This document shows positions 51,757 through 60,644 of a DNA stretch of 64,000 bases, piece by piece (within the stretch, counting starts at the first letter, position 1; each line of letters starts with the position of its first letter). A program made the position numbers and the translations under genes. Location of the stretch: assembly GCA_003609755.1 (NCBI GenBank), contig AP017992.1, positions 1-64,000 of the forward strand. The letters run 5' to 3'. A model generated the notes under the pieces. That model was not told the origin of the DNA. It did not search any database and saw nothing but the letters and a program-made list of their open reading frames with translations. The DNA comes from Planktothrix agardhii NIES-204 (GTDB taxonomy: Bacteria; Cyanobacteriota; Cyanobacteriia; Cyanobacteriales; Microcoleaceae).

Positions 51757-53273
51757 TTTACTGCATCCTCCAACCAAAATAATCCGTTGTAAAAACTAGC
51801 TATAATTGAATCATAGTCATCTGTAACATATCCTGATAGTGATAGCCAAATAAGAGCGTGTAATAGCCGAATCATAGAAATTTTAGTAGAAAAGGTTTCT
51901 GTAAACATCGATTCTAAATCTTGCCAGCCGTTACTTTCTATATTAAGATCAATACATTTATCAGTAATCTTAAGTTGAAACTGGCGACGATTAAATGAAT
52001 CATAATTTCCCACCACTGAATAGTATAGTTTTCCCCAGTCATACATGGGATCGCCATAGAGCAAACTTGAGCCAAAGTAACCCCTGGGATCTATTAGCCA
52101 AACTTTGCTTTGCTCATCTACAAGCATATTAGAAAATGTCGGATCTCCATGAATGAGCATAAATTCATCCACTTGAATTTCTTCAACCCATTGAGAAATC
52201 AAGCCTTCATATTGGGGATGAAAAGGATTACGACATAAACAACCATTAACCTGTATTATTGGTTGGTCAAAATAAGGAATTAGTTGGGCAATACTAGAGA
52301 TACGACTATAAGTTTTCTCAACATATACATCTATTAAAATTTTCCGATCACTGGGCTTTCGATCACAACTGTGAAGCAAATTTAAAGTTTGGAAAATATC
52401 AGTTAGAACTTTTATTTTCTCCTGAAAGTTAAGCTTTAAATCGAAAGGATGCACCCCTTTAATTCGAGAGATGGTCATCGGGTTATCAGAAATCAAACTG
52501 GGTACGCGATTAAACCCAAATGAGTGCACAGCACGATACCAGTTAAGTTCTCTTTCAATTAATGGCTCAAACTCCTTAACTCGTGCTTTTTTAATTACGC
52601 GATCTCCTACAATTTCAACCGAGTTAAAAAACCGACTAACCAGACTGTTTTGTTGATATTTGGCAATATTATCTAGTGTGCCTAACTCATGAGTTTTATC
52701 CAGAAAAATTTCGTTAAATTGTATAGGTTGTTCAGCCAACCAACGGACACATTCTCCTGATTCTGGAATATCTTTTAGTGCTGCTTTATTGTCAAAAACA
52801 AAGAAACCTGCAACTCCCCGTTCTGTAGAAGATTCTTCTAATAAATTTCCCGAATCATCATAAGACCACCGACATTTAAAAGAACGGCTTAATCCAATCC
52901 AGTTTTTTCCATCAATCTGACAATTAGGAACTTCTTCAAATAGTAAGTCACACCAGACTAATAAAAATGGAGTCTCATCGGGAATGTAAGTTAAAGCTCG
53001 ATCAATTCCTGATAGTGTTCCTTTGGTTTTTGCTCTAATTAACTGAACGGGAACTTTAGGTGGAAAAACTTGTATATATTTCTCTATAAGTTCATAAAAA
53101 TGATCTCCTATAATCACAAATTGTGCTAAGGGAAAAACATCAAATAAATGATAGATCAGGGGTTGACCTGCAACCGAAAGCAAACACTTAGGTTTATTCC
53201 AAGTGTAGTGTTTCAATCGAGTTCCTTTTCCACCTGCCTGAGCAATCACCCAGGAAAATTTTCCGAGTTCCAC
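51753..53273 (-). CDS. Nucleotidyltransferase fused to an aminoglycoside/choline-kinase-like domain
   Basis: This 506-residue bifunctional protein is a sugar-phosphate nucleotidyltransferase (about 1-235) with IAQAGGKGTRLKHYTWNKPK (nucleotide-binding loop and Lys) and LLVWCDLLFEE (metal Asp), followed by an APH/choline-kinase-type domain (about 245-506) with LIHGDPTFSNMLVD (catalytic loop) and VWLIDPRG (metal Asp). Such fusions occur in capsule and cell-surface loci, where they phosphorylate and activate a headgroup. It is the first gene of the minus-strand operon. GTG 53273 is the inferred start, behind AAGGAT. Confidence 0.82.
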   Translation of the reverse strand: MELGKFSWVIAQAGGKGTRLKHYTWNKPKCLLSVAGQPLIYHLFDVFPLAQFVIIGDHFYELIEKYIQVFPPKVPVQLIRAKTKGTLSGIDRALTYIPDETPFLLVWCDLLFEEVPNCQIDGKNWIGLSRSFKCRWSYDDSGNLLEESSTERGVAGFFVFDNKAALKDIPESGECVRWLAEQPIQFNEIFLDKTHELGTLDNIAKYQQNSLVSRFFNSVEIVGDRVIKKARVKEFEPLIERELNWYRAVHSFGFNRVPSLISDNPMTISRIKGVHPFDLKLNFQEKIKVLTDIFQTLNLLHSCDRKPSDRKILIDVYVEKTYSRISSIAQLIPYFDQPIIQVNGCLCRNPFHPQYEGLISQWVEEIQVDEFMLIHGDPTFSNMLVDEQSKVWLIDPRGYFGSSLLYGDPMYDWGKLYYSVVGNYDSFNRRQFQLKITDKCIDLNIESNGWQDLESMFTETFSTKISMIRLLHALIWLSLSGYVTDDYDSIIASFYNGLFWLEDAVK

Positions 53274-53360
53274 AATTTATCCTTAATTATCTCCCTCTAT
53301 AGGATAAAATTAAGTGTTCCCCCTTGTCTAGACAGTTTTAATATAACTTATTGTGAAGTA

Positions 53361-53390
53361 CCACTGCCAACGTTTCACTTTTGGCGTGGG
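53361..53390. repeat. Imperfect hairpin CCACTGCCAA/TTGGCGTGG
   Basis: CCACTGCCAA and TTGGCGTGG pair with one internal mismatch around a CGTTTCACTT loop. It resembles the subterminal hairpins of IS200/IS605 elements and may be the scar of one. It lies in the 314-bp divergent region between the two arms of the cluster. Confidence 0.45.
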
Positions 53391-53492
53391 CTTCCTCCTT
53401 CGTTTAATGGTTTCAGGTATTATTTGTTATTAAGGGTAATTTGCGGGATATTATAGGAAATATTAAAATATGTAAAGTTATTTCACATTTGC

Positions 53493-53521
53493 TTGATTAA
53501 GTAGAAATTTACTGCTATAAA
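53493..53521 (+). promoter_or_regulatory. Promoter of the plus-strand biosynthetic operon
   Basis: TTGATT at 53493-53498 and TATAAA at 53516-53521 are separated by 17 bp, with transcription expected near 53528. It would drive the amidinotransferase and downstream genes. The same 53274-53587 gap should hold the oppositely directed promoter of the minus-strand operon, which I could not pinpoint. Confidence 0.5.
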
Positions 53522-53587
53522 ACGTGTGTTTACCTAACTAAGTCGGGAAAGATTCTATAGTGGATAGAAATTAGGAGTTTGTGCATA

Positions 53588-54757
53588 GTGGTTAATAGTT
53601 TTGACGAGTGGTCTAGCCTTAAAGAAGTCGTTGTTGGTTCTCCTATACACTACGATACTCAGGACTTAGAACTGTCTTTTAAAGTTTTTTTTCATGATGT
53701 TGCTTACTCATCGTTTTGTTATCCTTACTATCAAAGTAATGAAAACGGCGGTAGTCAGGATAAAATTGTTTCGCAAGAAAACGTTCAAAGTCGTGAAACT
53801 TTGGCGACTCACACCCTCAAAAAACAGTATTTAGAGGAACTGAATGAGGATGTCGAGGAACTCGTTAATACCTTACAACAGTTAGATGTAAAAGTTCATA
53901 GACCGATTCCTTTAACTCGATCAATAAGATTTGAAACGCCCTATTGGAAAGCTGATTGCATTCCGGCTTTAAATATTAGGGATCAAGCCATCATTATGGG
54001 CAATGAAATTTTAGAAACGCCGCCCCAAGTTCGGGCTAGATATTTTGAAAATGATTTGCTCAAGCCAATTTTTTACAAGTATTTTGAACAGGGGGCAAAA
54101 TGGACAAATATGCCCAAGCCCATTATGACGGATAGATCCTTCGATACTTCCTATATTTCGGGTCAAAATGTGCCCGCAATAGAGGAAGTTTATCCGCAAA
54201 ATGAATCAGAATTTGATATCGGCTACGAGATGATGTTTGATGCTGCCCAGTGCATCCGTTTTGGCAAAGATATCCTGATCAATGTAGCGACTAAAAACCA
54301 TTATTTAGCTTATCAGTGGTTGCAGCGTCATTTTGAAGGTAAATTTAACTTTCATTTGCTGTATCAGTTCGCGGATAATCACATCGATAGCATTATTTTG
54401 CCCCTCAAACCAGGTAAGCTTTTGCTGCGTAATCCTCAGTTTTTTGATCGCCTACCAGAAGCCCTAAAAAAATGGGATATTATTTATCCGCCAGAGCCAA
54501 CTGAGAATATTTTCCCGACTTATGATGATGATGATTTGATCCTGACTACAAAGTACATTGATTTGAATGTATTGTCTGTTGATGAGGATAAGATTATCGT
54601 CAATTCTTTGTTTCCAGAATTAATTAAAACCTTAGAAAAGCACGGTTTTACTCCCATTCCCGTACAACATCGGCATCGAAGGATTTTTGGAGGCGGTTTC
54701 CACTGTTTTACTCTTGATACTGTTCGAGAAGGCTCCTTGGAAGACTATTTTAGTTAA
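53588..54757 (+). CDS. Amidinotransferase (arginine:glycine amidinotransferase family)
   Basis: This protein is about 389 residues, the usual size of cyanobacterial toxin amidinotransferases such as CyrA and SxtG. The N-terminal VNSFDEWSSLKEVVVGSPIH is the family signature. Catalytic triad candidates are the Asp in MMFDAAQCIRFG, the His in DNHIDSIILPLKPG and the nucleophile Cys in GGGFHCFTLDTVR. It transfers an amidino group from arginine to an amine, installing a guanidine. GTG 53588 is chosen with TAGGAG 11 bases upstream; the TTG at 53579 overlaps that site. It is the first gene of the plus-strand operon. Confidence 0.93.
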   Translation: MVNSFDEWSSLKEVVVGSPIHYDTQDLELSFKVFFHDVAYSSFCYPYYQSNENGGSQDKIVSQENVQSRETLATHTLKKQYLEELNEDVEELVNTLQQLDVKVHRPIPLTRSIRFETPYWKADCIPALNIRDQAIIMGNEILETPPQVRARYFENDLLKPIFYKYFEQGAKWTNMPKPIMTDRSFDTSYISGQNVPAIEEVYPQNESEFDIGYEMMFDAAQCIRFGKDILINVATKNHYLAYQWLQRHFEGKFNFHLLYQFADNHIDSIILPLKPGKLLLRNPQFFDRLPEALKKWDIIYPPEPTENIFPTYDDDDLILTTKYIDLNVLSVDEDKIIVNSLFPELIKTLEKHGFTPIPVQHRHRRIFGGGFHCFTLDTVREGSLEDYFS

Positions 54758-54766
54758 CGTTCAAAT

Positions 54767-55984
54767 ATGTTGGTTTCTATTATCTCCCTTGTTTTTACTG
54801 CGGTTTTGCTAGTTCTGATTGGGGCCGTTTTCTTAACTCCTTTTCCCCACTGGCCTACTTACTTTAAAATCTGGCATCATATTTTTTTTGATCCAGAACC
54901 TTCTATTGGTTTTAAAGATAGACGTAAGCAGGCTTTTTATCTACTGAACTATGCAATTAAGCTGCCATTTATTGCCTTATGTTGGTGCTTAGATGACTTG
55001 TTGTTTCCTCAGTATCGACAGCAGGTGATTCGCACCCCGGTTTTTGTTGTGGCTCAACCCCGTAGTGCAACTACATTTCTGCACCGCACCCTTTCCTCTG
55101 ACGAAAAAACGTTTTTCGGTATTCGGTTGCTGGAGTGGCGCTATCCTTCGATATTACTGCAAAAGCTATTTCAAAAAACGGGTTTTTTGGAGCGGATGAG
55201 CCAAGTTAATTATTGGGGAAATAGTGACCAGGCTAAATTCGCAGAAAAAATGCACTACAGCTATCTTAATGATTATGAAGATGATGGTTTTCTATTTGAA
55301 GAGTGCTTTTTTTACCAATTTTATGTGATTAATCGCTTTCCTTACCCTAAGTTGCTGGATAGTCTGAATAACTTTAATCAGCTTCCTCAAAAAACTCAGG
55401 AGAAAATGTTACGAACTCAATATCAGGTGATTCAGAAAGTTCTTTATTTGCGGGGTGGAAATCTTATTTACATCTCCAAAGACAATGAATGTTATCAGCG
55501 ACTAGAAATGATGCGTTCTTTGTATCCAGATGCGTTATTTATCACGATTACTCGTCCTTCTGAACGGTTCATGAACTCCTACATAACGCTAATTAACCAG
55601 TCGGCTTACTGTAAGTCAGGAGTTAATGTTAGTCAAATTCCTGATTGGGAGTCAATGCAACGATCGGTTCGAGTAGAAGCAGCTAACCAGACAATTCAAT
55701 TTTTTCATAGTTTGCCTGAGAAGCAAAAACTTTGTTTCTCTTTTGACCGCTTGACTCAAAATATTAAAGATTCGATGGAACTCGTCCATCGCCATCTGGG
55801 TATTTCCCTAACACCGGAACAAATCGAATATTTGGAGAATTTGGATACTCAACAAAATCTCCGAGATGCGGGGTATAAAACGGGGTCTGAACAGTTTCAA
55901 GAGTTTGAAATTTTTGATCGCTTTGCCGCCGAGGTAGACAAAAACCACGCTGCTTTGTTGCAGTTAGGTAACTTAATTAAGTAG
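54767..55984 (+). CDS. Membrane-anchored sulfotransferase
   Basis: This 405-residue protein has an N-terminal membrane helix (about 3-25) and a second hydrophobic stretch near 65-80, then a sulfotransferase domain. FVVAQPRSATTFLHRTL is the 5'-PSB loop and FITITRPSERFMNSYITL the 3'-PB motif. The C-terminus includes FSFDRLTQNIKDSMELVHRHL, like other stf3-type sulfotransferases. It begins 9 bp after the amidinotransferase gene. It would sulfate a lipidic or membrane-associated substrate at the cytoplasmic face. Confidence 0.87.
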   Translation: MLVSIISLVFTAVLLVLIGAVFLTPFPHWPTYFKIWHHIFFDPEPSIGFKDRRKQAFYLLNYAIKLPFIALCWCLDDLLFPQYRQQVIRTPVFVVAQPRSATTFLHRTLSSDEKTFFGIRLLEWRYPSILLQKLFQKTGFLERMSQVNYWGNSDQAKFAEKMHYSYLNDYEDDGFLFEECFFYQFYVINRFPYPKLLDSLNNFNQLPQKTQEKMLRTQYQVIQKVLYLRGGNLIYISKDNECYQRLEMMRSLYPDALFITITRPSERFMNSYITLINQSAYCKSGVNVSQIPDWESMQRSVRVEAANQTIQFFHSLPEKQKLCFSFDRLTQNIKDSMELVHRHLGISLTPEQIEYLENLDTQQNLRDAGYKTGSEQFQEFEIFDRFAAEVDKNHAALLQLGNLIK

Positions 55985-55990
55985 CCGATC

Positions 55991-57934
55991 ATGGAAACTG
56001 AACAAGCAGCCAAAATCTTAAAGCAGTGGTTTGAAAGTTGGTCAAAAGATGACATCGAAACCGTGATTAATGGTTTATCAGAAAATGTCATTTTTTATGC
56101 TCCTCAGAATGAACACAACAAAGCGATTCCCTATCTTGGCAAAAAAGTCGGTCGTCAGGCGGTGAAGGAAGTTTTTGCAGTCCGGGCGCAAACGACGAAA
56201 CTGTTGAATTATGAATTATTGGAGTTCATTGTTGAGGGTAATAAAGCCTGTATTATTTCCCGTACCCAAGAGATTTGCAAACAAACCGAGCAAATTTTTG
56301 AAATTGAAGATGCTCAATTTATTGTTTTGGATGAAGAAGGCAAAATTTCCTCGTGGAGTTTCTATTTTGATCCGAATCCAGAAGTAGCTGCATTTACAGC
56401 GAACCTGGATACAGAATTAATTCAAGCTGTGCAAAATAATCAACTTTCTGTTGTGCAATCTTTGTTAGCGATCGGTGCAAATGTCAATATTAGAGATAGA
56501 AATGCTAAAGGTCACTTAACGCCATTAATGATCGCTGCACAGCAGGGAAATACAGAGATGGTAAAACTCCTCCTAGATTCAGGGGCAGACCCTTATATGC
56601 TTGATAGTGATTCAGGGGATTCAGTATTACACCAAGCCTGTACAAGCGGAAGTACAGAAGTCATACAGCTTTTGATTGAAGCTGGCGCTTTTGTTAACGT
56701 GCTGAGTGCAACGGGAAACCCTGCAACCCCTTTACACAATGCCTTGCGTCATGGACATCTGGCTTGTGCAGAGGTTTTAGTCCATGCTGGCGCAGAGCTA
56801 AATCTGACAGAGGGGATAGGGCAGATGGATTCATTAAAGCTATTGCAACCCTTTAAGCGGGGGAATTTAGAGTTACCCAATCGTATGGTAATGGCTCCGT
56901 TAACACGCCGACGGGCTGATTATCATCTGGCGTCGACTCCCCTTAATGCTCTCTATTATGCTCAAAGGGCTTCTGCGGGGTTAATCATTAGCGAGGCTAC
57001 TCAAATTTCTCCCCAAGGTACCAGTCTACCGCGAACGCCAGGGATCTACAGCCCAGAGCAAATAGCGGGATGGCAACTGGTGACGCAAGCAGTCCACGAG
57101 CGAGGAGGTCGGATTTTCCTACAACTGTGGCATGGTGGACGATGTTCTCATCCGTCTTTGCAACCTCAAGGTGCTTTACCTGTAGCGCCTAGTGCGATCG
57201 CCCCTAACGAGGAAAAAGCATTAACCGCTACGGAGGAAGAGGTGAACTTTGTTGTCCCCAGAGCACTCTTGACCTCAGAGATTCCTGGGATTATCAATCA
57301 ATATCGTCAAGCTGCCAAAAATGCAATGCTCTCAGAGGCTGATGGTGTGGAAATTCATGGTGCTAGTGGTTATTTACTAGACCAGTTCCTCCAAGATAAC
57401 AGTAACCAGCGAACAGACGCTTATGGAGGTAGCATTGAAAATCGAGCCCGTTTGCTCATGGAAGTGACAGCCGCTGTGATTGAGGTCTGGGGATCGGATC
57501 GGGTGGGTGTGCGCTTGTCGCCTAGTAGCACATTTCAAGATATGAATGACTCTAACCCAGAAGCTTTATTCAATTATGTAGTTACTCAACTTAATTCCTT
57601 GAATCTAGCTTATTTACATATTGTTGAACCACGGATTAAAGGAAGCCATGATGATTTTTCTGTGAAGAAAATAGAGCTTGGCGTGCAACATTTTCGACCT
57701 TTATATCAGGGTACATTAATCACAGCAGGAGGATATACACGGGAAACTGGAGAAGCTATTCTTGCCCAAGGGGATGCTGATTTAGTGGCTTATGGTCGAT
57801 TATTTATTGCTAATCCTGATTTGCCTAAACGCTTTGCTGTAAATGCCAAGCTCAATTTGTACGATCGTTCAACGTTCACGGGTGGAAACGAACGAGGTTA
57901 TTTAGATTATCCATTTTTGGAGAAATCCGAATAA
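55991..57934 (+). CDS. SnoaL-like / ankyrin / Old Yellow Enzyme triple fusion
   Basis: This 647-residue fusion has three recognisable parts. Residues 1-130 form a SnoaL/NTF2-like domain (KILKQWFESWSKDDIETVIN; IIEGNKACIIS-type strands). Residues 138-280 contain four ankyrin repeats (VNIRDRNAKGHLTPLMIAAQ, MVKLLLDSGADP, VIQLLIEAGAFVNV, CAEVLVHAGAELN). Residues 285-640 are an Old Yellow Enzyme flavin oxidoreductase with NRMVMAPLTRRRA, the substrate-binding EIHGASGYLLDQFLQ including the catalytic Tyr, and RTDAYGGSIENRARLL. OYEs reduce activated C=C bonds with NAD(P)H and FMN. The ankyrin part suggests docking. The start is 6 bp after the sulfotransferase. Confidence 0.88.
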   Translation: METEQAAKILKQWFESWSKDDIETVINGLSENVIFYAPQNEHNKAIPYLGKKVGRQAVKEVFAVRAQTTKLLNYELLEFIVEGNKACIISRTQEICKQTEQIFEIEDAQFIVLDEEGKISSWSFYFDPNPEVAAFTANLDTELIQAVQNNQLSVVQSLLAIGANVNIRDRNAKGHLTPLMIAAQQGNTEMVKLLLDSGADPYMLDSDSGDSVLHQACTSGSTEVIQLLIEAGAFVNVLSATGNPATPLHNALRHGHLACAEVLVHAGAELNLTEGIGQMDSLKLLQPFKRGNLELPNRMVMAPLTRRRADYHLASTPLNALYYAQRASAGLIISEATQISPQGTSLPRTPGIYSPEQIAGWQLVTQAVHERGGRIFLQLWHGGRCSHPSLQPQGALPVAPSAIAPNEEKALTATEEEVNFVVPRALLTSEIPGIINQYRQAAKNAMLSEADGVEIHGASGYLLDQFLQDNSNQRTDAYGGSIENRARLLMEVTAAVIEVWGSDRVGVRLSPSSTFQDMNDSNPEALFNYVVTQLNSLNLAYLHIVEPRIKGSHDDFSVKKIELGVQHFRPLYQGTLITAGGYTRETGEAILAQGDADLVAYGRLFIANPDLPKRFAVNAKLNLYDRSTFTGGNERGYLDYPFLEKSE

Positions 57935-57972
57935 TTTCAATCGTTAAATTTGTTAATGAAGTGAGGTAAAAT

Positions 57973-58731
57973 GTGATTAATCAAGTTTTGCTCGGACTAT
58001 TGGTTTTATTTGCATCGGGACTGCTTTTTTGGATTTGGGAAATTCAAGATCCCTTCAAGTTGGTTGAATACCGTTCTCGGTTTCCCATAGAATTCGGTGC
58101 TGCAATGATTTCTGCGGTTTATAGTATTATTCTAGCCTACTTTTTTGTGGCACTTGTGCAGTTAACTATTTCCCCATCTTTGATGGATTTTATGGGTTGG
58201 ACAGGACTATTATCTTTGCCTTTGTGGGTGCGATTATTTATTGCTTACTTCTTAAAAGATTTTAGTTTTTATGTCACCCACTGGATCAAGCATAAAAATA
58301 AAACTTTATGGTTAACTCATAATTGGCATCATTCAATCGATCAGCTTTGGTGGTTAGCTGCCCAACGAGAGAGTTTAACAGATGTGCTGCTTTTTAAGGT
58401 AGGATTTCTTACTTTTCCATTGCTAGGCATTCCCCCAGAAATCATGATTTTTGTTGGCATTCATTATATTATTCACGACAACTGGATTCATTTAAACGTT
58501 AAGTGGCAACCCTGGATGAAATTTATTGAGTGGTTTTATGTTACGCCTAGAGTTCATTCTATTCATCATGCAGAAACAGGTTCAGTGACTAAGAACTTAG
58601 GGGCTCTTTTTACAGTATTTGATCGCATTTTCGGCACTTATGTTGATCCTGATACAGTAACCTTAGAACAGATTCAATTTGCATCAGGCGACAATGCACT
58701 TGTTACACCCCGAAAAATTATTGGGGTTTAG
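57973..58731 (+). CDS. Fatty acid hydroxylase/sterol desaturase-family membrane oxygenase, first copy
   Basis: This 252-residue di-iron membrane protein has hydrophobic segments near 1-20, 35-60, 75-95 and 150-170. The histidine motifs are HWIKHKNKTLWLTHNWHH (HxxxH and HxxHH), HYIIHDNWIHLN and HSIHHAE. Members hydroxylate or desaturate lipids and sterols. SxtD, a related enzyme, desaturates a saxitoxin intermediate. GTG 57973 is preceded by GAGGTAA. The gene is followed at once by a paralogue. Confidence 0.88.
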   Translation: MINQVLLGLLVLFASGLLFWIWEIQDPFKLVEYRSRFPIEFGAAMISAVYSIILAYFFVALVQLTISPSLMDFMGWTGLLSLPLWVRLFIAYFLKDFSFYVTHWIKHKNKTLWLTHNWHHSIDQLWWLAAQRESLTDVLLFKVGFLTFPLLGIPPEIMIFVGIHYIIHDNWIHLNVKWQPWMKFIEWFYVTPRVHSIHHAETGSVTKNLGALFTVFDRIFGTYVDPDTVTLEQIQFASGDNALVTPRKIIGV

Positions 58732-58766
58732 ATGTATTTAGAAGAATACCCTATCTGGAGTTAAGC

Positions 58767-59519
58767 ATGATTACACAGATAATGATTGGCTGGTTAGCAA
58801 CTTTTGTCACGGGGGGATTAATTTGGTTCTTTTGGGAAAGAATCGACCCGCTACGAGATATTAAATATGCAGAACAATTTTTAAAAGAATTTGGTGCAGC
58901 CTGTATCTCAATATTCTTTACAATTATTCTGGCATATCTTTATGGTAATCTTATTATTACACTGATTCCTTCCTCTTTTATTGAGTGGTTAAGTAAGTTT
59001 GGTGTACTTTCTCTGCCCTTATGGGTGCGGTTAATTTTAGCTTATCTAATTAAGGATTTTTGTTTTTATGTAATCCATTGGTTTATGCACTATAACAAAT
59101 ATCTTTGGAAAACACACTTATGGCATCATTCCATTCAACAACTATGGTGGCTTGCTGCCCAAAGAACCAGTTTTACCAGTCGGTTTTTATTTCAAATAGG
59201 GTTTCTGGCTTTTCCCCTTCTTGCTATTCCTCCTGAAGTCATGTTTTATCTGGGATTATTAAGTGCTCTTCATGAGAACTGGACTCACTCGAATGCAAAA
59301 TGGCGTTCTTGGATGGGAATGTTGGAATGGATTTTGGTTACGCCTCGATATCATAGCTTACACCATACCCAAGTAGGAGCTTACAACCTGGGTAGCTACT
59401 TTACCATTTTTGATCACCTATTTGGAACCCATCTCGATCCAGAATCTATTAATCCCGATGAGCAAACTTTTGGCATAACTAATCAGCCCATTACCTGGCA
59501 GAAAATCATCGGTATTTAG
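58767..59519 (+). CDS. Fatty acid hydroxylase/sterol desaturase-family membrane oxygenase, second copy
   Basis: This 250-residue protein is a clear paralogue of the preceding gene: same membrane layout and His motifs HWFMHYNKYLWKTHLWHH, HENWTHSNAKW and HSLHHTQ. Divergence between the two is substantial (I estimate roughly half the residues identical by eye), so the duplication is old or the pair was acquired together. Two copies suggest two oxidations at different positions, or a heterodimer. Confidence 0.88.
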   Translation: MITQIMIGWLATFVTGGLIWFFWERIDPLRDIKYAEQFLKEFGAACISIFFTIILAYLYGNLIITLIPSSFIEWLSKFGVLSLPLWVRLILAYLIKDFCFYVIHWFMHYNKYLWKTHLWHHSIQQLWWLAAQRTSFTSRFLFQIGFLAFPLLAIPPEVMFYLGLLSALHENWTHSNAKWRSWMGMLEWILVTPRYHSLHHTQVGAYNLGSYFTIFDHLFGTHLDPESINPDEQTFGITNQPITWQKIIGI

Positions 59520-59564
59520 TTGTTTTAACTTGTAACAAATATGTTGTTTTAGGAGGAGAGTTTG

Positions 59565-60614
59565 ATGAAATATAGAAATCTTGGTGATAGTGAATTGCTA
59601 GTTTCTGAATTATGTTTAGGAACGATGAATTATGGCAAAAAAAATACATTAGAAGATGCCAAAAGTCAATTAAGTTATGCTTTTGCTCAAGGAATTAATT
59701 TTATTGATACTGCGGAGATGTATCCCGCTCCCACCTGTTCAGAAACCCAAAGTAAAACAGAGGAATATATTGGCGAATGGTTGGTCAAGCAACCCCGCGA
59801 TCGAGTAATTCTGGCAACAAAGATCGCAGGGCCATCCGGCGGACAAACCTTACCCATAACTTGGATTCGAGAAGGCAAGAATCGCATTGATCGGAAGAAT
59901 ATTCAAGCCGCTGTAGAAGGGAGTCTGAGGCGACTCCAAACGGATTATATTGACCTCTACCAAATTCACTGGCCTGATCGATATGTTCCGCTATTTGGTG
60001 GTTCTGATTATGATCCTAATTATGAACGGGAAACTGTAGCGATCGCAGAGCAATTAGAAGCCTTTGCCGAGTTAGTTAAGGCGGGAAAAATTCGCTATTT
60101 GGGAGTTAGCAATGAAACGCCTTGGGGCGTAGGCGAATTTTGTCATTTAGCTCGACAATTGGGATTACCTAAAATCGTTTCCATTCAAAATGCGTTTAAT
60201 TTAACCAATCGAGTATTTCAAATTCATTTGGCAGAAACCTGTCGATTTTATAACGTGGGATTAATGGCTTATAGTACCCTGGCTTTTGGTCATTTAACGG
60301 GAAAATATCTTTCCCAAATCCCATCAGGGTCGAGAGTCGATTTATTCCCCCAATTTGACAAACGCTACCGGAAACCTCACTTCCAAGAAGCAGTTAAAGC
60401 TTATGTGGATCTTGCTGATAAAAATGGGTTGACACCAGTGCAGTTAGCATTAGGATTTGTGCGATCGCGCTGGTTTGTCACCAGTGTTATTATTGCAGCT
60501 TCAACTCTGGAGCAATTGCAAGAAAACCTTAGCTGTGTAGACATCGAATTAAGTCCAGAAAATTTGGAACATATCGATCAAATTCACGCTCGTTATCCCA
60601 ACCCAGTTCCCTAA
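59565..60614 (+). CDS. Aldo-keto reductase
   Basis: This 349-residue NADPH-dependent oxidoreductase is of the Tas/YghZ-like AKR group. It has the LCLGTMNYG start, INFIDTAEMYP with the conserved Asp and catalytic Tyr, VILATKIAGPSG with the catalytic Lys, and IDLYQIHWPDR with the His. The C-terminal IIAASTLEQLQENL supplies cofactor binding. ATG 59565 follows AGGAGG; the preceding TTG was rejected. It would reduce a carbonyl in the pathway. Confidence 0.93.
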   Translation: MKYRNLGDSELLVSELCLGTMNYGKKNTLEDAKSQLSYAFAQGINFIDTAEMYPAPTCSETQSKTEEYIGEWLVKQPRDRVILATKIAGPSGGQTLPITWIREGKNRIDRKNIQAAVEGSLRRLQTDYIDLYQIHWPDRYVPLFGGSDYDPNYERETVAIAEQLEAFAELVKAGKIRYLGVSNETPWGVGEFCHLARQLGLPKIVSIQNAFNLTNRVFQIHLAETCRFYNVGLMAYSTLAFGHLTGKYLSQIPSGSRVDLFPQFDKRYRKPHFQEAVKAYVDLADKNGLTPVQLALGFVRSRWFVTSVIIAASTLEQLQENLSCVDIELSPENLEHIDQIHARYPNPVP

Positions 60615-60644
60615 TTATAATTACTAATTTTTGAAAAGAAATCT

